Position numbers and translations under genes: made by a program | The notes under the pieces: generated by a model | Seen by the model: the letters and a program-made list of their open reading frames with translations, nothing else | Databases searched by the model: none | Told to the model about the DNA's origin: nothing | Origin: Streptomyces sp. NBC_00670 | GTDB lineage: Bacteria > Actinomycetota > Actinomycetes > Streptomycetales > Streptomycetaceae | Length of the DNA stretch: 64,000 bases | Reading direction: 5' to 3' | NCBI RefSeq assembly: GCF_036226765.1 | Contig: NZ_CP109017.1 | Location: 3,916,501-3,980,500, forward strand | Shown here: positions 43,770-52,826 of the stretch, one piece after another | How positions within the stretch are numbered: the stretch's first letter is position 1 | Layout: every line of letters starts with the position of its first letter

Positions 43770-44765
43770 ATGACCACCCACCACCCCCGGCGCCACCCAT
43801 GGAGCCGCCCCTGGCATCGCGCACGGCACCGCCTACGCCGCGCCACCCTCACCGCACTGCTCACCACCGCCCTCGTCGCCCCCCTCTCCGCCGCGGCCCG
43901 CCCGCACACCCCCGCGCCGGCCCCCGCCACCCTCCCCCCGCTCACGGCGGCCACCACGGCCGCCACCTACGCGGCCAACCGCGCCAACGCCGCCACGGCG
44001 GCCCGCATGGCCGAGGCGCACGGCGACCGCCACCGCGCGGCGGACGACCGCGCGCTGGCCTCCCCGTCCCGGCACCTCCTCACCTTCGACGGCCGGGACT
44101 CCGGCCGTGCCGTGGAGGTGTTCGGCAACCTGGCGAGGGCCGACCGCGTCGCGGTCCTGGTCCCCGGCTCCGACACCACGCTCGACACCTACGACCGCTT
44201 CCGGGCGACGGCACTCGCACTGCGCGACCGGCTTCCCCGGTCGCGCACGGCGGTGGTCGCCTGGCTCGGCTACGCCGCCCCGAGAACGTTCAGCACCACC
44301 ACCCTCACCACCACCCGCGCCGACGAAGGAGCCGGGCAACTCCGCACGTTCATACGCACGCTGCACACCGTGGCGGCCGGCCGCACCCCTCACGTCTCCC
44401 TCCTCTGCCACTCCTACGGCACGGTCGTGTGCGCCCGCGCCGCCGGACACGTGGACGCCGACGACATCGCGCTGGTCGGCAGCCCCGGCACCGGCGCGGA
44501 CTCCGTAGCCGACCTGGGCACCCGTGCCCGGGTGTGGGCGGCCCGCGGCGCCGACGACTGGATCGCCCACGTGCCCCACCTGCGCGCCGACCTCTTCGGC
44601 ACGACGGTCGGCTTCGGCACGGACCCGGTCTCCCCGGAGTTCGGCGCCCGGGTCTTCGCGGCGGGGGACGGCGGCCACAGCGACTACTTCCGCCCCGGCT
44701 CGACGTCCCTGGACAACCTCGCGCACATCGTCCTCGGCGAGACGACGGAGGTGAGCCGTGGCTGA
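43770..44765 (+). CDS. exported DUF1023-type alpha/beta hydrolase
   Basis: 331 residues. A basic N-terminus and hydrophobic segment (LTALLTTALVAPLSAAA) form an export signal. Body: ADRVAVLVPGSDTTLDTYDRF, TAVVAWLGYAAPRTF, nucleophile motif SLLCHSYGTVV, IALVGSPGTGADSVADLG, and a late His in GGHSDYFRPGSTSLDNLAHIV. This is the layout of DUF1023 hydrolases common in Streptomyces. Substrate unknown. It heads an operon whose next three genes overlap by 8, 8 and 4 bases. Confidence 0.85.
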   Translation: MTTHHPRRHPWSRPWHRARHRLRRATLTALLTTALVAPLSAAARPHTPAPAPATLPPLTAATTAATYAANRANAATAARMAEAHGDRHRAADDRALASPSRHLLTFDGRDSGRAVEVFGNLARADRVAVLVPGSDTTLDTYDRFRATALALRDRLPRSRTAVVAWLGYAAPRTFSTTTLTTTRADEGAGQLRTFIRTLHTVAAGRTPHVSLLCHSYGTVVCARAAGHVDADDIALVGSPGTGADSVADLGTRARVWAARGADDWIAHVPHLRADLFGTTVGFGTDPVSPEFGARVFAAGDGGHSDYFRPGSTSLDNLAHIVLGETTEVSRG

Positions 44766-45981
44766 CTCCCCGTCGCTCACGACACGGCTCCGCACCGCCG
44801 CCGCCCGGGTCGAGGCCGGCACCCCCGCGGAGCGGGACCGTGCGGTCGACGCACTGCGGGCCCTCGCGATACTCGGCGTGGTGCTGGGCCACTGGCTGGT
44901 GACCGCGCTCGTCGCCGACGGCGGTGCGCTGCGCACGGCGAGCCCCCTGGGGTCCATGCCCCGGCTGGCCCCGGTCTCCTGGGTGTTCCAGACGCTCGCG
45001 GTCTTCTTCCTGGTCGGCGGGCACGTGGCGACGCGGAGCCAGGCGTCCGCCCGCGCCCGGGGAGTGCCGTACGGGTGCTGGGTGGGTGTCCGGCTGCGGC
45101 GGCTGTTCCGTCCCGTGGCGGCCCTGCTCGCGCTGTGGACGGTCGCCGCCGTCGCCCTGCTGCTTACCGGCGCCGACGCGGGCACGGTGCGCACCCTGGT
45201 GAAGCTGGCGCTGTCCCCGCTGTGGTTCCTGCTGGTCCTCGCCGCGCTGACCGCGGCGACCCCGCTGCTGGCCCGGCTGAACCCGCTGTGGCCGCTCGCC
45301 GTCGTCCTCCATGTGGATCTGGTGCGCTTCGGTCTCGGCGGACCCTCCTGGCTGGGCTGGGTGAACCTGCCGGCGGGGTGGCTGGTGCCCTACGCGCTGG
45401 GCGCGGCCTGGACCCGCGGGGAGCTGGCGGGCCGGCGCGCGGCCGTGGCGCTGCTGGCCGGGGGCACGGCGGCGACGGCGGGGCTGGTGCTGTGGGCGGG
45501 GTATCCGGCGTCGATGGTCGGAGTGCCGGGCGCGGCGGTGTCCAACCTCGATCCGCCGACCCTGGCGGCGGTCACCTTCGGCCTGGCACAGTGCGGGCTG
45601 GCGCTGCTGCTGCGGGACCGGCTGCGCGCAATGATGCGGCGGCCCCTGGCCTGGGCGGGGGTGACGCTGGTGAACCTGTCGGCGATGACGATATTCCTCT
45701 GGCACCAGACGTCACTGATGGCGACCACGGCTCTCGGACTGCTCGCGGGCCGGCTCCCCGGACTGCACACCAGGCCCGACGCACTGGGCTGGGTCGCGTT
45801 CCGGCTCGCCTGGCTGCCGGTCTTCGGCTGCGTACTGGTCCTGTGCTGGACGGCGTTCCGCCACCGCGAACAGGATCCGCACCGCGCGCGCCCGAAGGGA
45901 CGGAACGGCGGCGGGGGCTCGCGCGTGGTTCTCGTCCACCGCCCCGGCCACCGCACACGAGGAGCGTCCGACCATGCCTAG
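44758..45981 (+). CDS. membrane acyltransferase, family 3
   Basis: 407 residues, about ten membrane helices. RDRAVDALRALAILGVVLGHWLVT with the catalytic-type His in TM1, VFQTLAVFFLVGGHVATRSQ, and RLRRLFRPVAALL fit acyltransferase-3 (OafA/NodX) proteins that O-acylate exported sugars, lipids or antibiotics. GTG 44758 overlaps the hydrolase stop by eight bases; its own stop overlaps the sensor-kinase start. Probably an acyl-transfer/hydrolysis pair regulated with the two-component genes. Confidence 0.85.
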   Translation: MADSPSLTTRLRTAAARVEAGTPAERDRAVDALRALAILGVVLGHWLVTALVADGGALRTASPLGSMPRLAPVSWVFQTLAVFFLVGGHVATRSQASARARGVPYGCWVGVRLRRLFRPVAALLALWTVAAVALLLTGADAGTVRTLVKLALSPLWFLLVLAALTAATPLLARLNPLWPLAVVLHVDLVRFGLGGPSWLGWVNLPAGWLVPYALGAAWTRGELAGRRAAVALLAGGTAATAGLVLWAGYPASMVGVPGAAVSNLDPPTLAAVTFGLAQCGLALLLRDRLRAMMRRPLAWAGVTLVNLSAMTIFLWHQTSLMATTALGLLAGRLPGLHTRPDALGWVAFRLAWLPVFGCVLVLCWTAFRHREQDPHRARPKGRNGGGGSRVVLVHRPGHRTRGASDHA

Positions 45982-47497
45982 AGTGAACCGAATGGGCGAG
46001 GAGCAGTACGTCGACGAAGCGGGCCGGCCGGGCCGGGGGGATCCGCGCGACGGGGCCGACGAGGCGGGCCGTGCCTTCTCCGAGCGGGCCCTGGCGCGGG
46101 CCCGCCGCTGGGGGCGCACGCTGATCGCGGACCTGGGCGGATTCGCCGCCGACCCGTTGCCGCCGATGGCGCGCCCGCGTTTCCTGCGCCGGTTCCCGCA
46201 CGGCGTGGTGATCGTGCTCGCCGTCTATCTGGCGCTCGCCTCCGTGGCGCTGCTGACCGACAGCTACCGGTTGACCTCCGCGTTCGGTACGTCGCTCGGC
46301 ATTCTGCAGGGCGTGGCGGTGGTGATGGCGCTGTGGCGTCCCGTGCCCGCCTGGTGGCTGTCGCTGGCGGTCACGCTCGTCACCGCCGAGGCCGTCCGTT
46401 CGGGCCCGTCCTCGGTCATGCTGCCCGGCTCGGGGTACCACGCGCCCTGGCCGTGGACCCCGGTGGCGATAGCGGGGCACGCCCTCGTGCTGCTGCTGCT
46501 CGCGCTGCGGGCGCCCGGCCGGGTCTCCGGCGAGGTGCTGGTGCTGACCGCGCTGATGACGTACCTCATCGAGGGGATACAGGGGGCGTCGGTCTACTCG
46601 GCGACGGGGCTGCTGGCGGTGGTGGTGTTCGCCACGGTCGCGCTGCTCGGCACCGCCCTGCGCGGCCGCCGGGTGGCCCGGACGCAGCTGGTCGAACAGG
46701 CCACGCTCACCGCCGAGGAACGGGCCCGCCGCACGGTACTGGAGGAGCGCAGCCGCATCGCCCGCGAACTGCACGACGTGGTCGCCCACCACATGTCGGT
46801 GATCTCCATACAGGCCCAGGTCGTCCCGCATCTGGTGGAGAACCCCTCCGCCGAGCTCAGGGAGAACGCGGAGGGCATCCGAGGCAACGCCCTGGAGGCC
46901 CTCACCGAACTGCGCCGGGTGCTGGGATTGCTGCGCTCGGAACACCCGGGCGACGCCCACGGCTTCGGCACCGGCGGCGGTACGGCCCCCGACGCCCCGC
47001 AGCCCACCCTCGACGACGTGGGCGCGCTGGTGGACAACATCCGCGCCGCCGGTCTGGCGGTGAGCACGGGGGTGACCGGGCGACGCCGGCCGCTGCCGCC
47101 GGGCGTGGAGCTGTCGGCGTACCGGATCGTGCAGGAGGGGCTCAGCAACGCGCTGCGGCACGCGCCGGGTTCCCGGGTCGTGGTCGAACTCGACCACCAG
47201 CCCGAGGGGTTGCAGGTGCGGGTCGTCAACTCGCGTCCCACCCGGGCCGCCCCGCCGTCCCCGGGCGCCGGACACGGACTGCTGGGAATGCGGGAGCGGA
47301 CCACGATGCTGGGTGGCACCCTGATCGCGACCGTGACCCCGCAGGGCGGTTTCCTCGTGGAGGCGTTCCTGCCCGGCCCGGCCGGCGGCTCCGTGGCGGA
47401 CACCGCGGCGGAGGCGGCGGGCGGGAGCACGGGCAGGGCCATGGGGAAGGCCGCGGGCAAGGACACCGGCAGAGCCACCGGGAGAGGGAGCCGATGA
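45974..47497 (+). CDS. sensor histidine kinase, NarL/DesK group
   Basis: 507 residues. About six membrane helices (residues ~75-240) followed by the HisKA_3 dimerisation motif RSRIARELHDVVAHHMSVISIQAQ (phospho-His near 267), and a HATPase domain (YRIVQEGLSNALRHAPGSRV; GAGHGLLGMRERTTMLGG). Tail is Gly/Lys-rich (GRAMGKAAGKDTGRATGRGSR). It phosphorylates the response regulator at 47494, whose start overlaps its stop (ATGA). Lacks a recognisable extracellular sensor domain; senses through the membrane part. Confidence 0.93.
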   Translation: MPRVNRMGEEQYVDEAGRPGRGDPRDGADEAGRAFSERALARARRWGRTLIADLGGFAADPLPPMARPRFLRRFPHGVVIVLAVYLALASVALLTDSYRLTSAFGTSLGILQGVAVVMALWRPVPAWWLSLAVTLVTAEAVRSGPSSVMLPGSGYHAPWPWTPVAIAGHALVLLLLALRAPGRVSGEVLVLTALMTYLIEGIQGASVYSATGLLAVVVFATVALLGTALRGRRVARTQLVEQATLTAEERARRTVLEERSRIARELHDVVAHHMSVISIQAQVVPHLVENPSAELRENAEGIRGNALEALTELRRVLGLLRSEHPGDAHGFGTGGGTAPDAPQPTLDDVGALVDNIRAAGLAVSTGVTGRRRPLPPGVELSAYRIVQEGLSNALRHAPGSRVVVELDHQPEGLQVRVVNSRPTRAAPPSPGAGHGLLGMRERTTMLGGTLIATVTPQGGFLVEAFLPGPAGGSVADTAAEAAGGSTGRAMGKAAGKDTGRATGRGSR

Positions 47498-48168
47498 CGA
47501 GCAGCACGATCCGCGTCATGATCGCCGACGACCAGATGATGGTCCGCCAGGGCTTCACGGTGCTGCTCAACGCCCAGCCCGACATCGAGGTCGTCGGCCA
47601 GGCGGTGGACGGCCTGGACGCGGTGGAGAAGACGGCCGAACTCGCCCCGGACGTCGTGCTGATGGACATCCGCATGCCCCGGCTCGGCGGCATCGACGCC
47701 ACCGAGCGGGTCACCCGCTCCGTCCCCGGCACCAAGGTGCTGGTGCTGACCACCTTCGACCTCGACGAGTACGTGTACGACGCGCTGCGCGCCGGCGCCT
47801 CCGGGTTCCTGCTCAAGGACGCCTCCGCCGACCAGCTGGCGGAGGCGGTACGGGTGGTGGCGGCGGGCGACAGCCTGCTCGCGCCGGTGGTCACGCGCAA
47901 GCTCATCGCCGAGTTCACGCGCCTGCGGTCCGGGCCCCGCGCCCCGCTGAAGGAACGCGTCGGCTCCCTGACCGAGCGGGAGACGGAGGTCCTCGCCCTG
48001 ATCGCGCAGGGGCTGTCCAACGCGGAGATCGCCGAGCGGCTCTGCGTGGCCGAGCAGACGGTGAAGACGCACGTGGGCCGCATCCTGGTGAAGCTCGGCC
48101 TGCGCGACCGCACGCAGGCGGCGGTGTACGCCTTCGAGTCGGGCGTGGTCCGCCCCTCCGGGTACTGA
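47494..48168 (+). CDS. NarL-family response regulator
   Basis: 224 residues. Receiver domain with phospho-acceptor Asp near 58 (APDVVLMDIRMPRLGG), VLVLTTFDLDEYVYDALRAGASGFLLKDAS, and C-terminal LuxR HTH (LTERETEVLALIAQGLSNAEIAERLCVAEQTVKTHVGRILVKLGLRDR). Fourth and last gene of the hydrolase-acyltransferase-kinase-regulator operon. Closely related to the regulator at 49632. Confidence 0.94.
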   Translation: MTSSTIRVMIADDQMMVRQGFTVLLNAQPDIEVVGQAVDGLDAVEKTAELAPDVVLMDIRMPRLGGIDATERVTRSVPGTKVLVLTTFDLDEYVYDALRAGASGFLLKDASADQLAEAVRVVAAGDSLLAPVVTRKLIAEFTRLRSGPRAPLKERVGSLTERETEVLALIAQGLSNAEIAERLCVAEQTVKTHVGRILVKLGLRDRTQAAVYAFESGVVRPSGY

Positions 48169-48269
48169 TCTGCCGCCGAGGACTTCCCCTCGCTCTCCAC
48201 CCCGTAGTACTTGAGAGGGAGGCCCGGGAACCCCTCCCGGTGGTGACGACGGTGACCCCGCCCTCCGCC

Positions 48270-48275
48270 TACCGT
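48270..48275 (+). promoter_or_regulatory. leaderless -10 box for the second kinase gene
   Basis: TACCGT, first T 13 nt before GTG 48283. It makes the second kinase/regulator pair a separate transcript. Confidence 0.5.
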
Positions 48276-48282
48276 CTTTCAC

Positions 48283-49635
48283 GTGACCGAGACGACCCAG
48301 ACGCGAGTGATCCCACCGGGGAGCGGTGCCGCGCCGCACAGCCCGGAACTCCAGATGGCCGCAGGCATCTTGCGCGGACTGCGGCAGGACCTCTTCCACG
48401 ACGCCTTCGCCTACCGGCCGCTGCCGCGGCTGCGCACCGACGGCCCGCTGACCGGCCGGCTGACCGGCAGGGCCCAGGAGTACGCGACCTGGATCCCGCA
48501 CGCCCTGGTGGTGGCGGCCGGCGTGCTGGCGGTGCTCGCCACCGGCAAGACGCAGGACCACCAGCCGTCGTCCCTGCTGGCCTCCTTCCTGGCGCTGGCA
48601 CCGGTGCTGCTGACCCTGGTGCGGCCCGTCGGCGCCTTCTGGCTGTCCATGGCGGCGACCCCGCTCGCCGGGCTGCTGGTCGACGCCTGGAGCGACTGGC
48701 CCTGGGCGACCGGTTCCTTCGTCTGCCATCTGACGGTGCTCACCGTCGTGGCGATACGCACGAGCCCCCGCACGGCGCGGTGGATGTGGCTGCTGACCGC
48801 GGTCTACGGCCTGACGGTCGAGGTGCTCTTCGGCGCGGACCACTACGCCGCCAACGCCGCGCCGCTGCTGGTGATCGCCGCCTTCCTCCTCCTCGCGGTC
48901 ACCGTCTGGCACATACGCCGGACCGCCGAGCGGCGGGTCACCGCCGAGCAGACGCAGACCGCGCAGGAGCGCTCCCGGCGCACCCTGCTGGAGGAGCGCA
49001 CCACCATCGCCCGGGAACTGCACGACGTGGTCGCCCACCACATGTCGGTCGTCGCCATCCAGGCCGAGGCCGCCCCCTACCGGGTCCAGGACCCGCCGCC
49101 CGAGCTGGAGAAGGCCTTCGCCACCATCCGGGAGAACGCGGTGGCGGCACTGACCGAGCTGCGGCGCGTCCTCGGTGTCGTCCGCGCGGAGGACTACGAG
49201 GCCCCGGACGCCCCGCAGCCCACCCTGGCCGAGCTGGACGCGCTGCTCGCCAATGTGCGGGAGGCCGGCCTCGCGGTGGAGAAGGTGGTGACGGGCGCGG
49301 TGCGGGAGCTGCCGCAGGGCGTGGAGCTGTCGGCGTACCGGATCGTGCAGGAGGCGCTGAGCAACAGTCTGCGGCACGCGCCGGGGGCGGGCGCCCGGGT
49401 GGAGATCGGGTATGTGCTCGGCGGACTCGGGCTGCGTGTGGTCAACGGCCCGGCGCCGCAGCCGTCCCTGGTCAAGCCCTCGCCCGGCGCCGGGCACGGC
49501 ATCACGGGGATGCGGGAGCGGGTCACCATGCTCGGTGGGGAGATGACGGCAGGCCCGGCCGATGACGGGGGGTACGAGGTGGCGGTGTTCCTGCCGGTCG
49601 CCACGGTCACCACGGCCGCCGAGGACGACGCGTGA
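48283..49635 (+). CDS. sensor histidine kinase, NarL/DesK group, paralog
   Basis: 450 residues. About five or six membrane helices (~residues 68-210), then RTTIARELHDVVAHHMSVVAIQAE (phospho-His near 247) and HATPase motifs YRIVQEALSNSLRHAPGAGA and GAGHGITGMRERVTMLGGEM. It shares long identical stretches with the kinase at 45974, so the two pairs arose by tandem duplication. Its N-terminal cytoplasmic leader (~65 residues) is different. Its stop overlaps the regulator start (GTGA). Confidence 0.93.
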   Translation: MTETTQTRVIPPGSGAAPHSPELQMAAGILRGLRQDLFHDAFAYRPLPRLRTDGPLTGRLTGRAQEYATWIPHALVVAAGVLAVLATGKTQDHQPSSLLASFLALAPVLLTLVRPVGAFWLSMAATPLAGLLVDAWSDWPWATGSFVCHLTVLTVVAIRTSPRTARWMWLLTAVYGLTVEVLFGADHYAANAAPLLVIAAFLLLAVTVWHIRRTAERRVTAEQTQTAQERSRRTLLEERTTIARELHDVVAHHMSVVAIQAEAAPYRVQDPPPELEKAFATIRENAVAALTELRRVLGVVRAEDYEAPDAPQPTLAELDALLANVREAGLAVEKVVTGAVRELPQGVELSAYRIVQEALSNSLRHAPGAGARVEIGYVLGGLGLRVVNGPAPQPSLVKPSPGAGHGITGMRERVTMLGGEMTAGPADDGGYEVAVFLPVATVTTAAEDDA

Positions 49636-50327
49636 CGGACGGGGCGGCGGCGGGCGGCCGGCCCGCGATACGGATCGTGATCGCGGACGACCAGATGATG
49701 GTGCGCGAGGGCTTCTCGGTCCTGCTCAACGCGATGCCGGACATGGAGGTCGTCGGGGAGGCGGTCAACGGGAGGGAGGCGGTGGAGCGGGTCAGGGCGC
49801 TGGCCCCGGACGTGGTGCTGATGGACATCCGCATGCCGGAACTGAACGGCATCGAGGCGACGCGGGAGATCGTCGCGGCCGACGGGCGGACGAAGGTGCT
49901 GGTGCTGACCACGTTCGACCTGGACGAGTACGTGTACCAGGCGCTGCGGGCGGGGGCGTCGGGGTTCCTGCTCAAGGACGCCTCGGCGCGGCAACTGGCC
50001 GACGGGGTGCGAGTGGTGGCGGCGGGGGAGGCGCTGCTCGCGCCCTCGGTGACCCGGCGGCTGATCACCGAGTTCTCCCGGCTGGCCGACGCCCCGAAGC
50101 TGCCGGCGGTGGCCCGGGGCGCGTACGGGGAACTGACCGAGCGGGAGACGGAGGTGCTGGTGCTGATCGCGCAGGGGCTGTCCAACGCGGAGATCGCGGG
50201 ACGGCTGGTGGTCGCCGAGTCGACGATCAAGACGCATGTGAGCCGGGTCCTGGTGAAGCTGGGGCTGCGCGACCGTACGCAGGCGGCGGTCTTCGCCTAC
50301 GAGGCCCGGCTGGTCACGCCGGGCTGA
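49632..50327 (+). CDS. NarL-family response regulator, paralog
   Basis: 231 residues. Receiver Asp near 65 (APDVVLMDIRMPELNG), LTTFDLDEYVYQALRAGASGFLLKDASARQ, and HTH (LTERETEVLVLIAQGLSNAEIAGRLVVAESTIKTHVSRVLVKLGLRDR). Coupled to the kinase at 48283. Very similar to the regulator at 47494; cross-talk between the two pairs is possible. Confidence 0.94.
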   Translation: MTDGAAAGGRPAIRIVIADDQMMVREGFSVLLNAMPDMEVVGEAVNGREAVERVRALAPDVVLMDIRMPELNGIEATREIVAADGRTKVLVLTTFDLDEYVYQALRAGASGFLLKDASARQLADGVRVVAAGEALLAPSVTRRLITEFSRLADAPKLPAVARGAYGELTERETEVLVLIAQGLSNAEIAGRLVVAESTIKTHVSRVLVKLGLRDRTQAAVFAYEARLVTPG

Positions 50328-50393
50328 CGCGGCGGCACGGCAGGACCTTCCTCAGCCGGAACCCGGGCCTGGTCAGCCGGGGTCCCGCTCGGT

Positions 50394-50399
50394 TAGCGT
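50394..50399 (+). promoter_or_regulatory. leaderless -10 box for the P450 gene
   Basis: TAGCGT, first T 12 nt before ATG 50406. Confidence 0.5.
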
Positions 50400-50405
50400 C
50401 GCCGC

Positions 50406-51629
50406 ATGGCTGCCGTTGTGTCCGACCTGGCATTCGACCCCTGGGACCCGGGGTTCGTCGCCGACCCGTACCCCGCCTTCGCCGAGCTGCGCGCCCGGGG
50501 CCGGGTGCTGTACTACGAGCCGAGCGGCCAGTGGCTGGTGCCGCACCACGCGGACGTCTCGGCGCTGCTGCGGGACCGACGGCTCGGCCGGACGCATCTG
50601 CACCGCTTCTCGTACGAGGAGTTCGGCCGCACCCCGCCCCCGCCGGAGCACGAGCCGTTCCACACGCTCAACGACCACGGCATGCTCGACCTGGAGCCGC
50701 CGGACCACACCCGGATCCGGCGGCTGGTGTCGAAGGCGTTCACCCCGCGCACGGTGGAGCGGCTGCGCCCGTATGTGCACGGGCTCGCGGACGAGCTGGT
50801 GGCCCGGCTGGTGGCGGCGGGCGCCGGCGATCTGCTGACGGACGTGGCCGAACCGCTTCCGGTCGCGGTGATCGCCGAGATGCTCGGCATCCCGGAGTCC
50901 GACCGGGCCCCGCTGCGGCCCTGGTCGGCCGACATCTGCGGGATGTACGAGCTGAACCCGTCCGAGGAGACGGCACGGCGGGCGGTGCGGGCGTCGGTGG
51001 AGTTCTCCGAGTATCTGCGCGGTCTGATCGCGGCCCGCCGCAAGGACCCCGGCGAGGATCTGATCTCGGGGCTGATCGCGGCCCACGACGAGGACGACCG
51101 GCTCACCGAGCAGGAGATGATCTCCACCGCCGTCCTGCTGCTGAACGCGGGCCACGAGGCGACGGTCAACGCCACCGCCAACGGCTGGTGGGCCCTGTTC
51201 CGTCACCCCGGGCAGCTGGCGGCCCTGCGCGCGGACCACTCCCTGGTCCCCTCCGCCGTCGAGGAGCTGCTGCGCTACGACACCCCGCTCCAGCTGTTCG
51301 AGCGCTGGGTGCTCGACGAGATCGAGATCGACGGCACGGTGATCCCGAGGGGCGCGGAACTCGCCCTGCTGTTCGGGTCGGCCAACCACGACCCCGAGGT
51401 GTTCGAGGCCCCGGAGACCCTGGACCTCGCCCGCCGCGACAACCCGCACATCTCCTTCAGCGCCGGCATCCACTACTGCATCGGCGCGCCCCTCGCCCGG
51501 ATGGAACTGGCGGCCTCCATGACCGCCCTCCTGACCCGCGCCCCCACCCTGCGCCCCGCGGCGGAACCGGTCCGCAAGCCGAACTTCGTCATGCGCGGCC
51601 TGGAGGGCCTGACCGTGGAGGTCGGCTGA
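50406..51629 (+). CDS. cytochrome P450
   Basis: 407 residues, typical soluble bacterial P450. Helix K ExxR reads EELLRYDTP; heme loop FSAGIHYCIGAPLARME with the thiolate Cys near 358; MLDLEPPDHTRIRRLVSKAFTPRTVE is the conserved N-terminal region. In helix I the usual AGxDTT is NAGHEATVN: the acid-Thr pair is present as Glu-Ala-Thr. Substrate cannot be read. No ferredoxin or reductase gene lies nearby. CYP107-like by general look. Confidence 0.9.
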   Translation: MAAVVSDLAFDPWDPGFVADPYPAFAELRARGRVLYYEPSGQWLVPHHADVSALLRDRRLGRTHLHRFSYEEFGRTPPPPEHEPFHTLNDHGMLDLEPPDHTRIRRLVSKAFTPRTVERLRPYVHGLADELVARLVAAGAGDLLTDVAEPLPVAVIAEMLGIPESDRAPLRPWSADICGMYELNPSEETARRAVRASVEFSEYLRGLIAARRKDPGEDLISGLIAAHDEDDRLTEQEMISTAVLLLNAGHEATVNATANGWWALFRHPGQLAALRADHSLVPSAVEELLRYDTPLQLFERWVLDEIEIDGTVIPRGAELALLFGSANHDPEVFEAPETLDLARRDNPHISFSAGIHYCIGAPLARMELAASMTALLTRAPTLRPAAEPVRKPNFVMRGLEGLTVEVG

Positions 51630-51705
51630 GGCTCGGGCCGAGGCAGCGCGGTGGCGCGCACGGGGCCCCGGGCGCGCCGTCAGCGCCCCCGGCGCGCCCG
51701 CGCCG

Positions 51706-52638
51706 TCACCCGCCTCCCGGCAACGTCAGCCCCCACGCGCCCTCCCGTGCCACCCACGTCCGGGTCCGTACGGGGCCGGACGGGACCGTGTCCGCGCCGT
51801 AGTGGAAGTCGGCGCCGGACACCGTGACCCGGCGGCCCGTCGCCCGCAGGGGTTCCACCGCCGCGCCCAGGGCCACCGGGCGCAGCTCCACCGCCACCAG
51901 GCCGCCCGCGCCCCCGAGCCGTACCGTCACCGACTGAAGCGGCTGGTCCAGGTCCACCACCGTCTCGCCGTCGACCTCCACCCGCAGCCGCTGCGGCCCC
52001 TCGCCGCCGGGCCGGGCCGGGCGGGCGGCCAGCGTCCGCACCAGGGAGCGGCAGGTCCGCAGCCAGGGCCGCGGCCGGCCCACCGCCGCGCGCCCCGCCG
52101 CACCTCCCGTCGGCCCCGCCTCCGGCCCCCACCCGTCCTCCGGGCCGCCGTCCGCCGGGGCGGCCCCGGCCCCGGAGGGGATGCGCACGCCGCCCAGCAC
52201 CACCCCGTCACTGTCGTCCACCAGCAGGTCGAGGCGCCGCTCCCGCCCGTCGAGGACCGCCCGCGCCGCCGCCACCGCGCCCCCCGGCACCCCCAGCGAC
52301 CGGGCGAGCGCCACCCGACCGCCCACCGGCACCACCGACACCGCGCATCCGGCCAGTTCCCGCCGCCGGTGCAGCAGGGCCACCGTCCGCAGCAGCGCCC
52401 GGTCGTCGCCCACCACCACCGGGCGGCGCGGGCCCCGCCGCAGCAGCGCCCGGGCGAACTCCTCCGGCCCGTCCGGCAGGCACACCTTGGTGGCCGCCCC
52501 CGCGCTGAGCACGTCCTTCGCGATCCGTACAGACTCCCCGTCGGTGTGCCGGGCGGCCGCGTCCACGACCACCAGAAGCTGTTCGGACGTCGCGGAAGGG
52601 GTCGCGGAAGTCATCGCGGTAGTCGCCACCTCGGCCAT
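51706..52638 (-). CDS. diacylglycerol/lipid-kinase-like protein, degenerate
   Basis: 310 residues. SEQLLVVVDAAARHTDGESVRIAKDVLSAGAATKVCLPDG, PVVVGDDRALLRTVALLHRRRELAG, VVPVGGRVALARSLGVPGGAVAAARAVLDGRERRLDLLVDDSDGVVLGGVRI follow the diacylglycerol-kinase (DgkB/YegS) N-domain layout. The catalytic GGDGT is VGDDRA, so kinase activity is doubtful. The second half has an insertion of Gly/Pro-rich residues before the beta-sandwich domain. ATG 52638 has GAGGAAG upstream; divergent from purA. Possibly a lipid sensor rather than an enzyme. Confidence 0.65.
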   Translation of the reverse strand: MAEVATTAMTSATPSATSEQLLVVVDAAARHTDGESVRIAKDVLSAGAATKVCLPDGPEEFARALLRRGPRRPVVVGDDRALLRTVALLHRRRELAGCAVSVVPVGGRVALARSLGVPGGAVAAARAVLDGRERRLDLLVDDSDGVVLGGVRIPSGAGAAPADGGPEDGWGPEAGPTGGAAGRAAVGRPRPWLRTCRSLVRTLAARPARPGGEGPQRLRVEVDGETVVDLDQPLQSVTVRLGGAGGLVAVELRPVALGAAVEPLRATGRRVTVSGADFHYGADTVPSGPVRTRTWVAREGAWGLTLPGGG

Positions 52639-52654
52639 GCCTCGCTTCCTCGGG

Positions 52655-52660
52655 TAGCAT
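52655..52660 (+). promoter_or_regulatory. -10 box of the purA promoter
   Basis: TAGCAT with predicted start near 52667, giving a ~160-nt leader that begins with the hairpin at 52672. Confidence 0.45.
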
Positions 52661-52671
52661 CTTTGTGCAAG

Positions 52672-52699
52672 AGCCCCTTGCGCTATTGCGCCAGGGGCT
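52672..52699 (+). promoter_or_regulatory. stable hairpin at the 5' end of the purA leader
   Basis: AGCCCCT-T-GCGC-TATT-GCGC-C-AGGGGCT, an 11-bp stem with one opposed T/C mismatch and a 4-nt loop, starting about 5 nt after the predicted transcription start. It may stabilise the mRNA or act as an attenuator. No known riboswitch fold recognised. Confidence 0.5.
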
Positions 52700-52826
52700 T
52701 CGTCTATACCGGGGCATCCGGGTCCGGCGGTGCGCGGCCGACGAAGGTCGCCGGGGTGCGCGGCACATGGTGGTGCCCGTACGCCCCCGACCTTGGACAT
52801 GCCCCGCCCGGAAGGGGTGTACGCGC

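Noticed and set aside
46594..49497. 967-codon minus-strand frame
   Set aside because: Spans two two-component gene pairs on the opposite strand; no motif of its own.
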